Shown in pieces: positions 1 to 8,025 of a stretch of DNA of 35,647 nucleotides. The notes beneath the pieces are model-generated. The model had not been told where the DNA came from. It did not search any database and saw nothing but the letters and a program-made list of their open reading frames with translations. The translations under genes were made by a program, and so were the position numbers. Numbering within the stretch: position 1 is the stretch's first letter; each line of letters opens with the position of its first letter. Source of the stretch: CALBPI01 sp039033995 (GTDB lineage Bacteria > Pseudomonadota > Gammaproteobacteria > Steroidobacterales > Woeseiaceae); the NCBI GenBank assembly GCA_039033995.1, contig JBCCBP010000038.1, positions 1 to 35,647 on the forward strand, read 5' to 3'.

Positions 1-1
1 C

Positions 2-1372
2 ACATTGTTACCGGAAGCACTGGAGTTATGGCCAGTCAGCATGTTTCGGCAATTGCTGCCACGGTTGCTCGATATCATTTATGAGATTAACGCGCGCTTC
101 CTGACCGAAGTCTCGCAGCGCTGGCCAGGTGATACCGATCGACTGCGGCGTATGTCACTGGTCGCAGAAGATGGCGAGCCCATGTTGCGTATGGCCTACT
201 TGGCGATTGTCGGCAGCTATTCGGTTAATGGCGTCGCTGCGCTGCACTCCGATCTGCTGAAGCAGGGACTGTTCCGTGACTTCTTCGAACTCTGGCCCGA
301 GAAATTCAACAACAAGACGAACGGAGTGACGCAACGCCGGTGGCTGGCTGCGTGCAACCCGACGCTCGCAGACTTGATGACGAGCCGCATCGGAGACGAC
401 TGGGTCACCGATTTGCCGCAACTGGCGAATCTCGCACCGCTGGCAGATGACGACGGCTTCCGCAATGCCTGGCATGCCGCCAAGCAGCACAACAAGGCGC
501 TACTCGCTCGTATGATTCGCTTCCGGGCCGGGATCAAGCTGCCGATCAACATGTTGTTTGACGTACAGGTGAAACGCATCCACGAATACAAACGGCAATT
601 ACTCAATGTCATGCACGTCATCCATCGCTATGCTCGCATTTGCGCCGGAGATACCGACGGCATGGTACCGCGCGCCGTAATCATCGGCGGCAAAGCAGCG
701 CCCGGCTACGTGATGGCGAAACAAATAATCAAGTTGATTAACAACGTCGCCAAGGTGGTGAATGCCGACCCGCGTACGCAGGATCTGTTGCGCCTGGTGT
801 TCTACCCGGACTACAACGTATCGGCCATGGAACGCATTGCCCCGGCCGCCGATCTCTCGGAACAAATTTCGACAGCGGGCAAAGAAGCGTCGGGCACCGG
901 CAACATGAAATTTATGATGAACGGCGCGTTGACCATCGGCACACTGGACGGCGCTAATGTCGAGATACGCGAGGCCGTGGGCGACGCACATTTCTTCCTG
1001 TTCGGACTGACGGTCGAGGAAATCCGCGCCGCGCGCAGCAACTACAATCCCAGTGCCATTATTGCGGCAGATCAACATCTGGCAGAGGTGATGCACCTGC
1101 TCGAGTCGGGCCACTTCAATCAATACGAACCCGGCATCTTCGACGATATTCTACGTGGCTTGCGTGACCCTGCCGACCCATGGATGACGATCGCAGACTT
1201 CTCGAGTTACATCGAGGCACAGGCTGCTGTGGATGCGGTCTACGCAGAACCGGAATTGTGGCAACGCAAGAGTATCCTCAACGCTGCGGCATCCGGTCGT
1301 TTCTCGACCGACCGCACGATGCACGACTATAACGAGGACATCTGGCGGCTGTCTCCGATGCAGACCCGCTAG
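2..1372 (+). CDS. glgP: Glycogen phosphorylase, C-terminal part (5' end cut by window)
   Basis: Releases glucose-1-phosphate from the non-reducing ends of glycogen in the cytoplasm, using pyridoxal phosphate (PLP). The reading frame is open from base 2, so the N-terminal half lies outside the window; the leucine codon at 5 is not a real start. About 456 residues remain, covering the C-terminal catalytic half. The family's PLP site is clear: the stretch GTGNMKFMMNGALTIGTLDG contains the Schiff-base lysine (codon 908-910). The KRIHEYKRQ motif near codon 185 is also typical of GT35 phosphorylases. Only 14 bases separate its stop from glgX, so the two are very likely cotranscribed and act in sequence on glycogen. 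Maltodextrin phosphorylase is the main alternative; the glgX neighbour favours a glycogen role. Confidence 0.95.
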   Translation, partial: TLLPEALELWPVSMFRQLLPRLLDIIYEINARFLTEVSQRWPGDTDRLRRMSLVAEDGEPMLRMAYLAIVGSYSVNGVAALHSDLLKQGLFRDFFELWPEKFNNKTNGVTQRRWLAACNPTLADLMTSRIGDDWVTDLPQLANLAPLADDDGFRNAWHAAKQHNKALLARMIRFRAGIKLPINMLFDVQVKRIHEYKRQLLNVMHVIHRYARICAGDTDGMVPRAVIIGGKAAPGYVMAKQIIKLINNVAKVVNADPRTQDLLRLVFYPDYNVSAMERIAPAADLSEQISTAGKEASGTGNMKFMMNGALTIGTLDGANVEIREAVGDAHFFLFGLTVEEIRAARSNYNPSAIIAADQHLAEVMHLLESGHFNQYEPGIFDDILRGLRDPADPWMTIADFSSYIEAQAAVDAVYAEPELWQRKSILNAAASGRFSTDRTMHDYNEDIWRLSPMQTR

Positions 1373-1384
1373 CAAGGCTTGCTA
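1370..1384. promoter_or_regulatory. Palindrome between glgP and glgX
   Basis: TAGCAAG, one G, then CTTGCTA. The palindrome includes the glgP stop codon and the only Shine-Dalgarno-like AAGG before the glgX ATG at 1387. As RNA it could fold as TAGCA/TGCTA with the AAGG in the loop. Its effect on glgX translation is inference. Confidence 0.3.
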
Positions 1385-1386
1385 CG

Positions 1387-3447
1387 ATGATTAGCCGAGG
1401 TGACCCAGCGCTGCTCGGTGCGACGCCGCTCGATGGCGGCTGCAACTTCGCCCTTTACGCCGGTGCGGCGACCAGAATCGAGTTGTGTTTGTTCGATGCG
1501 CACGGCCACGAATTTGCGCGCTACGACCTACCGGATCGCCATCGTCGTGTCTGGCACGGATTCGTACCTGACGTAGCACCCGGCACTGGCTACGGCTTTC
1601 GCGTGCACGGCGCATGGCAGCCCGAAGCGGGTCTCCGTCACAACCCGGCCAAGCTCGTGCTCGACCCCTATGCGCGTCAGCTACGCGGCGACTTTCAGTG
1701 GTCGCCGGCGGTGTTTGGTCACCAGCAATCAGCGTCCGCACAGGCTGAAACACAAGACAGTGCGCCTTTCATGCCGAAATCGGTGGTTATGGATCAGCGC
1801 AATAGTGTGCATCGTCATCCACTACGACCGTGGCGCGAGTCTATTGTTTATGAGACCAATGTCCGCGGCTTTACAATGCGCCACCCCGGTCTTTCCGACT
1901 CGGAGCGTGGGCGTTTTCGTGGCCTCTCTAATGGACAGGTTATCGACTACCTGCGCGCGCTCGGTATTACCGCCATCGAGTTGTTACCGGTGCATGCGTT
2001 CATCGATGAGCACTTTCTCGCGACTCGCGACTTACACAATAGCTGGGGATACAACACGCTTGGTTTTTTTGCGCCGATGCAACGCTATGCCGGCGATGAC
2101 CCGGTGGCTGAGTTCCGCGAGATGGTGCGCGCACTGCATGATGCGAACATCGAGGTTCTGCTGGATGTTGTGTACAACCATACGGCAGAAGGCGATCACA
2201 ACGGTCCGACACTGAGCTTTCGTGGCATCGACAACCAAAGCTATTACCGGCTGCAACCGGAATCGCCAGCGCACTACATCAACGATACCGGCACCGGCAA
2301 TACGATTAACGCGGATCACTCGGTCGTTCAGGACATGATCGTAGACAGCTTGCGCTACTGGTATTCGGACATGGGTGTCGACGGCTTTCGCTTTGACCTG
2401 GCGCCGATTCTGGGGCGGCATGCTGGTGGCTTCAGCTCACGCCATCCGCTGCTCGCGCACATCGCCAACGATCGTGCACTAAAACATGCCAAGTTGATCG
2501 CCGAGCCATGGGATATCGGGCCTGGCGGTTACCAATTGGGTTCGTTCCCGCCAGGTTGGGCCGAATGGAATGATCGCTATCGCGATACCGTCCGTCGTTT
2601 CTGGCGTGGCGATGAGCGCCAGGCGCCGGCACTGGCGCGACGACTGCACGGCTCCGCCGATATCTTTGAGGCCAGCGGCCGCCCACCGCAGGCGAGTGTC
2701 AATTTTGTCACCAGTCATGATGGTTTCACGTTGCGGGATGCGGTCAGCTTTGAGCAACCGCACAACCTCGCCAACGGAGAAAACAATCGCGACGGCCATC
2801 AGCACAATTTCTCGGCCAACTACGGACATGAAGGCCATACGGACGACGCGCACATCAATGCACTCCGCAAACGCCAGCAGATCAACATGCTCGCCACGCT
2901 GCTGCTGTCGCAAGGCACGCCGATGCTGCTCGCGGGTGACGAGATCGGTAATACGCAAGACGGCAACAACAATGCGTATGCACAGGACAACGCGATCAGC
3001 TGGATCGACTGGGAGCAAGCCGATATTCATTTGTGCGATGTGGTCAGCGAGCTGATCGCGCTGCGACAACGCACGCCACTATTGCAGCAACGGCGCTATC
3101 GGCACGGATTGAATACCAACGCGGCTGGCTACAAAAACATTGAGTGGCTCGCGCCGAACGGTGAAATCCTGCAAGGCTTCGAATGGCACCACGCCGACGC
3201 CATAACGATGTTGTTATGCGCCACGGATTTGGATGTACCAATGAGCAAAAACGAAGCTGCGTTCGCCGTGCTGCTGAACCCGACGCCTCGCGACCTGCGC
3301 TTTGCCTTACCGGCTATCGACGACGCTGGCCAATGGTCTGTTTGTTTCCATAGCGGGCAGCTATACCCGATCAAAAGCACAGAGATTCTTGTGCAAGGCT
3401 ACAGCCTGACGTGTCTTCGCTGGCCTACGCCTGCTTCGGCACCATGA
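1387..3447 (+). CDS. glgX: Glycogen debranching enzyme GlgX (GH13 isoamylase type)
   Basis: Hydrolyses the alpha-1,6 branches of phosphorylase-limit dextrins in the cytoplasm. The 686-residue length fits GlgX/isoamylase (subfamily GH13_11). An N-terminal CBM48-like domain (about 1-110, starting near GATPLDGGCNFALYAG) precedes the (beta/alpha)8 barrel. The GH13 catalytic set is visible: nucleophile D337 in DGFRFDLA, acid/base E373 in LIAEPWD, and D445 in NFVTSHDGF. The GENNRDG segment that follows is characteristic of GlgX. The ATG at 1387 lies 9 bases after a weak AAGG. Its 3' end overlaps the convergent aldehyde dehydrogenase gene by 23 bases. A trehalose-pathway TreX-like enzyme is a close relative, but the glgP neighbour favours glycogen breakdown. 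Confidence 0.95.
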   Translation: MISRGDPALLGATPLDGGCNFALYAGAATRIELCLFDAHGHEFARYDLPDRHRRVWHGFVPDVAPGTGYGFRVHGAWQPEAGLRHNPAKLVLDPYARQLRGDFQWSPAVFGHQQSASAQAETQDSAPFMPKSVVMDQRNSVHRHPLRPWRESIVYETNVRGFTMRHPGLSDSERGRFRGLSNGQVIDYLRALGITAIELLPVHAFIDEHFLATRDLHNSWGYNTLGFFAPMQRYAGDDPVAEFREMVRALHDANIEVLLDVVYNHTAEGDHNGPTLSFRGIDNQSYYRLQPESPAHYINDTGTGNTINADHSVVQDMIVDSLRYWYSDMGVDGFRFDLAPILGRHAGGFSSRHPLLAHIANDRALKHAKLIAEPWDIGPGGYQLGSFPPGWAEWNDRYRDTVRRFWRGDERQAPALARRLHGSADIFEASGRPPQASVNFVTSHDGFTLRDAVSFEQPHNLANGENNRDGHQHNFSANYGHEGHTDDAHINALRKRQQINMLATLLLSQGTPMLLAGDEIGNTQDGNNNAYAQDNAISWIDWEQADIHLCDVVSELIALRQRTPLLQQRRYRHGLNTNAAGYKNIEWLAPNGEILQGFEWHHADAITMLLCATDLDVPMSKNEAAFAVLLNPTPRDLRFALPAIDDAGQWSVCFHSGQLYPIKSTEILVQGYSLTCLRWPTPASAP

Positions 3448-4873
3448 TCGATTTGGTCTCGAGAAACTCCTCGAAGCCGAGCACGCCCCATTCGCGCCCG
3501 TTGCCCGACTGCTTGTAGCCGCCAAACGGTGCATCGATCGGCGCGTGCTGACCATTGATGTGTATGCTGCCGGCCCGAATGCGAGCAGCAACGCGGATAG
3601 CATGCTCCGCATCCCCCGATTGCACATAGCCTGCAAGACCATACGGCGTATCGTTGGCGATCGCGATCGCGTCATCCTCGTCAACGTACGGGATAATCAC
3701 AAGCACCGGCCCGAACACTTCTTCACGCGCGATCGTCATCTGATTATTCACGCCAGAGAACACCGTCGGGCGCACGTAATACCCGTCGGTCAGTCCGTCC
3801 GGGTCGGTCAGTCCGTCCGGCTTGCCCGGCCCGCCAGCCACGAGCGTAGCGCCTTCGTCAATCGCTGACTGAATCAAGCCCTGAATCTTGTTGTACTGCT
3901 GTTCGCTGACGACTGGACCAATGTGTGTGCCCTCTGCGCGCGGATCGCCAACCACGGTGGCGTTGGCGGCTGCGGCAGCTATGTCGGCAGCTTCTTCCAT
4001 GTGCGCTGCAGGCACGAGCATTCGTGTTGGTGCGTTGCACGATTGTCCGGAATTGGAAAAGACCTGTCGCGCACCTGACTTCACAGCACGCGCAAGATCC
4101 GCATCCGGCAGAATGATGTTTGGCGACTTACCGCCCAGTTCCTGGGCGACCCGCTTGACCGATTGCGCCGAAGCCTTCGCCACCTCAATGCCCGCGCGCG
4201 TCGAGCCAGTGAAGGACATCATGTCGATATCCGGGTGCGCCGACATGGCAGCACCGACGGAAAGACCGTCGCCGTTGACCAGATTGAACACACCAGCAGG
4301 CACGCCGGCTTCATGCAAAATCTCAGCGAAGATCAGAGCGTCGAGCGGCGCAATCTCGCTCGGTTTCAACACCATGGTGCAACCCGCCGCAAGTGCCGGC
4401 GCCACCTTGCAGGCGATCTGGTTTTGCGGCCAGTTCCAGGGTGTGATCAACCCACAAACGCCTACCGGCTCGCGAACCAGCGTGTATTTGCCCTGATCCG
4501 TGATCCATTCAAAGTCCGCCAAAATTTTGCGCATGGCGATGAAATGCCCGAGCCCACTGCCGGCCTGCGCTTTGTTAGCGAATGGCAGCGGTGCGCCCAT
4601 CTCATCGCTGATAGCCGCACCGATGTCCGCCATCCGCCGTTTGTAGATCTCGATAATGCGATCCAACAGCGCGAGTCGGCTCTCGACAGAGGTCGCAGCA
4701 AAGGCCGGGAATGCGTCGCGTGCGGCGGCTACGGCAGTGTCGACGTCGGCCGCGGAGCCGTTGCTGATCCGTGCGATGGCAGCGCCTGTAGCCGGATTAA
4801 TGACATCCAGCGTGCGGGCCTCGGCCGGTTCAACCCAGGCGCCATTGATATAAAACTTCAAAAAATCCTGCAT
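3425..4873 (-). CDS. NAD(P)-dependent aldehyde dehydrogenase
   Basis: Oxidises an aldehyde to the carboxylic acid; the substrate cannot be read from the sequence. The 482-residue length is normal for the ALDH superfamily. Landmarks: TPWNWP and KPSE in the cofactor-binding part, E245 in QELGGKSPN as general base, and C279 in SGQSCNAPTR as nucleophile. The late EEVFGPVL motif is also present. The ATG at 4873 has an AGGAG seven bases upstream. An exact 18-base tandem duplication (3785-3820) gives PDGLTD twice in a row before YYVRP. The gene diverges from ppa and converges with glgX; no partner enzyme is adjacent, so its pathway is unknown. Confidence 0.93.
   Translation of the reverse strand: MQDFLKFYINGAWVEPAEARTLDVINPATGAAIARISNGSAADVDTAVAAARDAFPAFAATSVESRLALLDRIIEIYKRRMADIGAAISDEMGAPLPFANKAQAGSGLGHFIAMRKILADFEWITDQGKYTLVREPVGVCGLITPWNWPQNQIACKVAPALAAGCTMVLKPSEIAPLDALIFAEILHEAGVPAGVFNLVNGDGLSVGAAMSAHPDIDMMSFTGSTRAGIEVAKASAQSVKRVAQELGGKSPNIILPDADLARAVKSGARQVFSNSGQSCNAPTRMLVPAAHMEEAADIAAAAANATVVGDPRAEGTHIGPVVSEQQYNKIQGLIQSAIDEGATLVAGGPGKPDGLTDPDGLTDGYYVRPTVFSGVNNQMTIAREEVFGPVLVIIPYVDEDDAIAIANDTPYGLAGYVQSGDAEHAIRVAARIRAGSIHINGQHAPIDAPFGGYKQSGNGREWGVLGFEEFLETKSIMVPKQA
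3785..3820. repeat. Exact 18-bp in-frame tandem duplication in the ALDH gene
   Basis: GTCGGTCAGTCCGTCCGG occurs at 3785-3802 and again at 3803-3820 without mismatch. It encodes two consecutive PDGLTD hexapeptides on the minus strand and keeps the frame. The absence of divergence suggests a recent slippage event. Confidence 0.95.
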
Positions 4874-4900
4874 TGCACTGCTCCTGTCGCGCTGTGTCGG

Positions 4901-4962
4901 TATAATTCATGGTTTGATGATGGCGGTCAACGCCGCCAGCCATCAGCAGCCGTTGACGTCAA
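4901..4962. promoter_or_regulatory. Candidate control region between ALDH and ppa
   Basis: The 225-base divergent region holds a consensus TATAAT on the plus strand (4901-4906), which would give ppa a leader of about 185 bases but has no good -35 partner. It also holds TTGACC on the minus strand (4930-4925) and a perfect 10-base palindrome TTGACGTCAA at 4953-4962. The palindrome could be an operator; no regulator is assigned. Confidence 0.25.
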
Positions 4963-5098
4963 TTCGGGGGAGCGTCATCGCAGGTTCGCGAAACGGTTGT
5001 CGACACGAAGACTGATCTTGCAAGTCGCCGCGTCGGTAGCCCTCGCATCCATTTAATCGATACACCTTGTGTGTCGCGCACAGAAAAGGACTCTCCCA

Positions 5099-5713
5099 AT
5101 GGGCGATATAGTCAGATACGCAGACCACCGGCCTCATCCCTGGCACGGTTTGCGCCCCGGCAGCGATGTGCCCAAATGTGTCAGCGTGTTCATCGAAATG
5201 ACACCGTTCGACCATGTCAAATATGAGCTGGATAAAGGCACCGGCTTTCTGCACATCGATCGCCCGCAGCGAACCACTGCGCAAATGCCGTGCCTATACG
5301 GGTTTATTCCGCGCACCTATTGTGCCGAAGAAGTCGCGGCATTAAGCCCGCGTTCCAAGGGCGGTGACGGCGATCCACTCGACATCTGCGTAATTAGTGA
5401 GCGTCCGATCAGCCGCGCGGAGATCACACTTAATGCCTGGGTCGTCGGCGGTCTGCAAATGGTCGATGACGAGGAAGCGGACGACAAGATCATTGCGATC
5501 CTCGACGGTGATTTTGTGCACGGCAAGGTTCGAGATATTTCAGATTTGCCAGAGATTACGATCGAGCGAATCCGGCATTATTTCCTGACCTACAAGATGC
5601 AGCCAGGCGAATCTCAACCGGTGACTGGTGTCGAACCTTACGGCCGGGAGCACGCGCACGCGGTGGTCACGGCGTCTATCAACGATTACAAGAACCATTT
5701 CGGAGAACATTGA
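5099..5713 (+). CDS. ppa: Inorganic pyrophosphatase (family I)
   Basis: Hydrolyses pyrophosphate to two phosphates in the cytoplasm, pulling biosynthetic reactions forward. The family I signature DGDPLDICVI is intact, with metal-binding D90, D92 and D95. The ATG at 5099 is chosen because AAGGA lies 8 bases upstream; the in-frame GTG at 5069 lacks such a site. This gives 204 residues, a little longer than the roughly 175 of the E. coli enzyme because of an N-terminal extension. The LysR gene follows after about 38 bases, or overlaps if its TTG is used. Cotranscription is likely, a functional link is not shown. Confidence 0.93.
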   Translation: MGDIVRYADHRPHPWHGLRPGSDVPKCVSVFIEMTPFDHVKYELDKGTGFLHIDRPQRTTAQMPCLYGFIPRTYCAEEVAALSPRSKGGDGDPLDICVISERPISRAEITLNAWVVGGLQMVDDEEADDKIIAILDGDFVHGKVRDISDLPEITIERIRHYFLTYKMQPGESQPVTGVEPYGREHAHAVVTASINDYKNHFGEH

Positions 5714-5751
5714 CCGCTGCGAACCAGTGCGTCGCTTCGCCCTTTTCCACC

Positions 5752-6645
5752 ATGAGCCCCTCTCACCGAAAACTGTCGTTGCGTGGACTGCGCACGTTTT
5801 GTACAGCGGCCGAGACGTTGAACTACCGGCGCGCCGCCGACCTGCTGCATGTCACACCCTCTGCGGTGAGCCACCAGATCAAGCGGCTCGAGACTGAGCT
5901 CGACGTCGTTCTGTTCAATCGTGAGGGCAAGAAGCTATCGTTGAGCAAGGACGGACAGGTGCTGCTGGATGAAATCGGGCCATTGCTGACACAAATCGAC
6001 GAAGCAACCGAGCGCTTTTTTGCGCGTCATCAGCGCCCTCAGTTACGCGTATCGGTACAGCCCTTTTTCGCCAGCGAGTGGTTTATCCCAAAGCTGAAAG
6101 ATTTCACAGAAAAGCACCCCGACCTCGACATTTTCGTCGACACCAGCGATGAGTCACTGGCCTACCATCCGGCCAGCGCAGATGCGTCGATCCGTCTGTT
6201 TGACCGCATTCCTGACTCACTCGACGCCGTCCCACTGTTTCCGCTGCGTCTGGTAGGCGCCTGTTCGTCAGAGTTAAAGGCGTCACTCGACCCGGCGCAG
6301 CCATCGATCGATCCGAACATTTCGCTGATCGTACACAACACGCGTCCGGACGCATGGCAGATCTGGCACAAGCAACGCGGCACCCGCATGCAACCTGCAC
6401 AGCGGCTGGTCCAATTGGATTCGATGATCGCTGTGCTGCGCGCGGCTGAACGGGGCCTCGGGATTGCGCTAGTGCCTTTACCGCTGGCGCAACAATGGTT
6501 CGAGTCAGGTGCTGTTGAGCGTTTCGGCGACGACGAGGTGGTGACCTCTGACATTTATCACTTCGTCTCGGACCCGGCCGCCAGCAACGCCGAAAGCGTG
6601 AATATCCTGCGTGACTGGGTGATCGAGCACTGCCTGGAACAATGA
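5752..6645 (+). CDS. LysR-family transcriptional regulator (GcvA-like)
   Basis: DNA-binding regulator with an N-terminal winged helix-turn-helix (about residues 8-67) containing LNYRRAADLLHVTPSAVSHQ, close to the GcvA/AmpR group. A type 2 periplasmic-binding-fold effector domain occupies roughly 90-297. The ATG at 5752 gives 297 residues, typical of the family. An alternative TTG at 5710 overlaps the ppa stop and would add 14 residues; neither start has a good ribosome binding site. LysR regulators often control a divergent neighbour, but here the upstream gene is codirectional ppa and the downstream side is a gene-free stretch. The target is therefore unknown. Confidence 0.88.
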   Translation: MSPSHRKLSLRGLRTFCTAAETLNYRRAADLLHVTPSAVSHQIKRLETELDVVLFNREGKKLSLSKDGQVLLDEIGPLLTQIDEATERFFARHQRPQLRVSVQPFFASEWFIPKLKDFTEKHPDLDIFVDTSDESLAYHPASADASIRLFDRIPDSLDAVPLFPLRLVGACSSELKASLDPAQPSIDPNISLIVHNTRPDAWQIWHKQRGTRMQPAQRLVQLDSMIAVLRAAERGLGIALVPLPLAQQWFESGAVERFGDDEVVTSDIYHFVSDPAASNAESVNILRDWVIEHCLEQ

Positions 6646-6681
6646 TGACTTTTTGTCATTGTTAAAGGGATTTTATGTCGT

Positions 6682-6710
6682 TTGTCACTTTTGTGCGGTG
6701 CAACTAAAGT
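6682..6710 (+). promoter_or_regulatory. Candidate sigma-70 promoter
   Basis: TTGTCA at 6682-6687 (five of six consensus bases), a 17-base spacer, and TAAAGT at 6705-6710 (four of six). A start near 6717 is expected. No coding gene follows before the strong terminator at 6808-6850. Confidence 0.4.
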
Positions 6711-6716
6711 GAGAAC

Positions 6717-6850
6717 CGTTGCTGCTGATCACCCCCCCCGATCGGCGACAACGAAGAAGAAAAGAGGAAGGCACAGGTCATACTTAGCCGTTGGACCCGC
6801 CTTTCGGACCGGCCTGCTCTCGCCCCCCGAGTCAGGCCGGTTTTTTTTTT
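6717..6850 (+). ncRNA. Candidate intergenic small RNA, about 134 nt
   Basis: Inferred from a promoter-like pair at 6682-6710 followed by a strong intrinsic terminator, with no plausible start codon plus ribosome binding site between them. The transcript would contain a C-rich run (CCCCCCCC near 6731-6738), a CCGATCGG palindrome and a purine-rich AAGAAGAAAAGAGGAAGG segment. It does not match any RNA family I recognise. It may instead be only the 3' UTR of the LysR mRNA. Confidence 0.35.
6808..6850 (+). terminator. Strong rho-independent terminator
   Basis: A 9-bp perfect GC-rich stem, ACCGGCCTG (6808-6816) with CAGGCCGGT (6833-6841), followed by a run of ten T (6841-6850). It ends plus-strand transcription from the LysR side or from a small RNA starting near 6717. 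Confidence 0.9.
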
Positions 6851-6852
6851 GC

Positions 6853-7025
6853 CCATGGACGGGCTTATGCCGCGAAGGACAGGATGTCCGAGAGCGGCGA
6901 GCGGTCAAGGAAGACCTAATGTCGCGAAGGACAGGATGTCCGGGAGCGACGCACCATGGACGGGCCTATGCCGCGAAGGACAGGATGACCGGGAGCGGTT
7001 AAGTAAGACCAAAAGTCGCAAGAGA
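6853..7025. repeat. Composite tandem repeat with palindromic GGACA-GGA-TGTCC core
   Basis: The 20-base core CGCGAAGGACAGGATGTCCG lies at 6871-6890 and 6923-6942, and with one change (TGACC for TGTCC) at 6972-6991. Two half-units alternate. Type A starts with CCATGGACGGG (6853 and 6954); type B starts with TCAAGGAAGACC (6905), and a decayed B-like copy begins near 6999 (about 20 of 27 bases match). The array is thus two copies of a roughly 95-100 bp A+B unit. The core can form a short hairpin. It resembles dispersed intergenic repeats of other gammaproteobacteria; the remaining 7026-7161 shows nothing recognisable apart from a weak TGCTATTCT extended -10-like site near 7121. Confidence 0.8.
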
Positions 7026-7161
7026 GAACCCCAGAGTGCCGTTGGATACACGTCGTTGCCAGACGATGCGTCGTCACCCCCCTTGACCAGCCGCGCGCAC
7101 CACGTGTCGACCTGTCGTTATGCTATTCTCTGACTCCGTTTTCAGCTCTCGGAGCCCTGCT

Positions 7162-8001
7162 ATGCGAGTTATTTCCAGCGCCTTGGTCCTTGCCTTGTTA
7201 GTCACGATCAACCCGGCCGAAGCCGCGCACCATGAAGAAAAAGCGATGACCGCCAAAGTGATCCTGAGTGCCGACTATCGCGCCGAAGACAGTGTGCGCG
7301 ATGCCTATCGACACCCAGCGGAGACATTGCGGTTTTTTGGTCTGAAACCTGATATGACAGTAGCGGAATATGGTCCAGGCGGCGGTTGGTACACGCGAAT
7401 TCTGGCGCCTTATCTCGCCGACAAGGGCGTCTACATCGGAGTCGGCGCTGATGTCGAGCGCTACCACGCCGGCGCGGACGCCGAGCGCAATGCAAAACGC
7501 AAACAGTTTCCGCAGACATTCCCCGCACGTGTCGAGGAATGGACGGGTATCAGCGGTGACAACATCGTTGCCGTCGAAGTCGACGAAGCCCCTGAGTCAA
7601 TCGCGGGCACGGTCGATGCGGTACTGACTTTCCGTGGCTTCCATGGGCTCGCACGAAAAAACCTGACCGATGAGACATTGAAGCACTTCTACGGGATGCT
7701 CAAACCCGGTGGTGTCGTGGGCATCGTGCAGCATCGCGCCCCCGAAGACCACGCTTACGAGGCGACACGCGGCCACCGCGGTTATCTCAAGCAATCCGAA
7801 GTCATCGCCATGTTCGAGATGAATGGTTTCGAATTGGTCTCGACCTCCGAGATCAATGCGAACCCGAAGGACAATGCGGAATGGGAAAAAGGCGTCTGGA
7901 CGTTGCCACCGACTTTGACCCGCGGTGATGAAGACAAGGACAAATACCTCGCCATCGGCGAAAGCGATCGCATGACCTTGCTGTTCCGCAAACCCGTCTA
8001 A
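7162..8001 (+). CDS. Exported class I SAM-methyltransferase-like protein
   Basis: A predicted methyltransferase-fold protein of 279 residues with an N-terminal signal peptide (MRVISSALVLALLVTINPAEA). A glycine-rich SAM-binding motif I, EYGPGGGWYTRIL, starts at E69, and a later LKPGGVVGIV segment matches the usual post-motif strand. The ATG at 7162 is chosen over an upstream in-frame TTG at 7120 because GGAG sits 7 bases before it and the signal peptide starts there. It resembles the COG4798-type predicted methyltransferases. Substrate is unknown. A SAM-dependent enzyme outside the cytoplasm is odd, since SAM is cytoplasmic. The DUF1838-like gene follows after 24 bases, so they are probably cotranscribed. 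Confidence 0.85.
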   Translation: MRVISSALVLALLVTINPAEAAHHEEKAMTAKVILSADYRAEDSVRDAYRHPAETLRFFGLKPDMTVAEYGPGGGWYTRILAPYLADKGVYIGVGADVERYHAGADAERNAKRKQFPQTFPARVEEWTGISGDNIVAVEVDEAPESIAGTVDAVLTFRGFHGLARKNLTDETLKHFYGMLKPGGVVGIVQHRAPEDHAYEATRGHRGYLKQSEVIAMFEMNGFELVSTSEINANPKDNAEWEKGVWTLPPTLTRGDEDKDKYLAIGESDRMTLLFRKPV

Positions 8002-8025
8002 TAGCATCGATCACCGGAGCGTCGT

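Noticed and set aside
4163..5056. 297-residue plus-strand open frame
   Set aside because: Antisense to the aldehyde dehydrogenase, whose catalytic motifs are intact.
6638..6662. Hairpin after the LysR stop as a terminator
   Set aside because: The AACAATGA/TCATTGTT arms are AT-rich with a three-base bulge and no T-run follows; the strong terminator is at 6808-6850.
6853..7025. CRISPR array
   Set aside because: Spacing is about 50 bases but the intervening sequences are themselves related half-units, there are only three cores and no cas genes.
6849..7133. 94-residue open frame across the composite repeat
   Set aside because: Its codons are repeat units, it starts inside a terminator T-run region and has no ribosome binding site.
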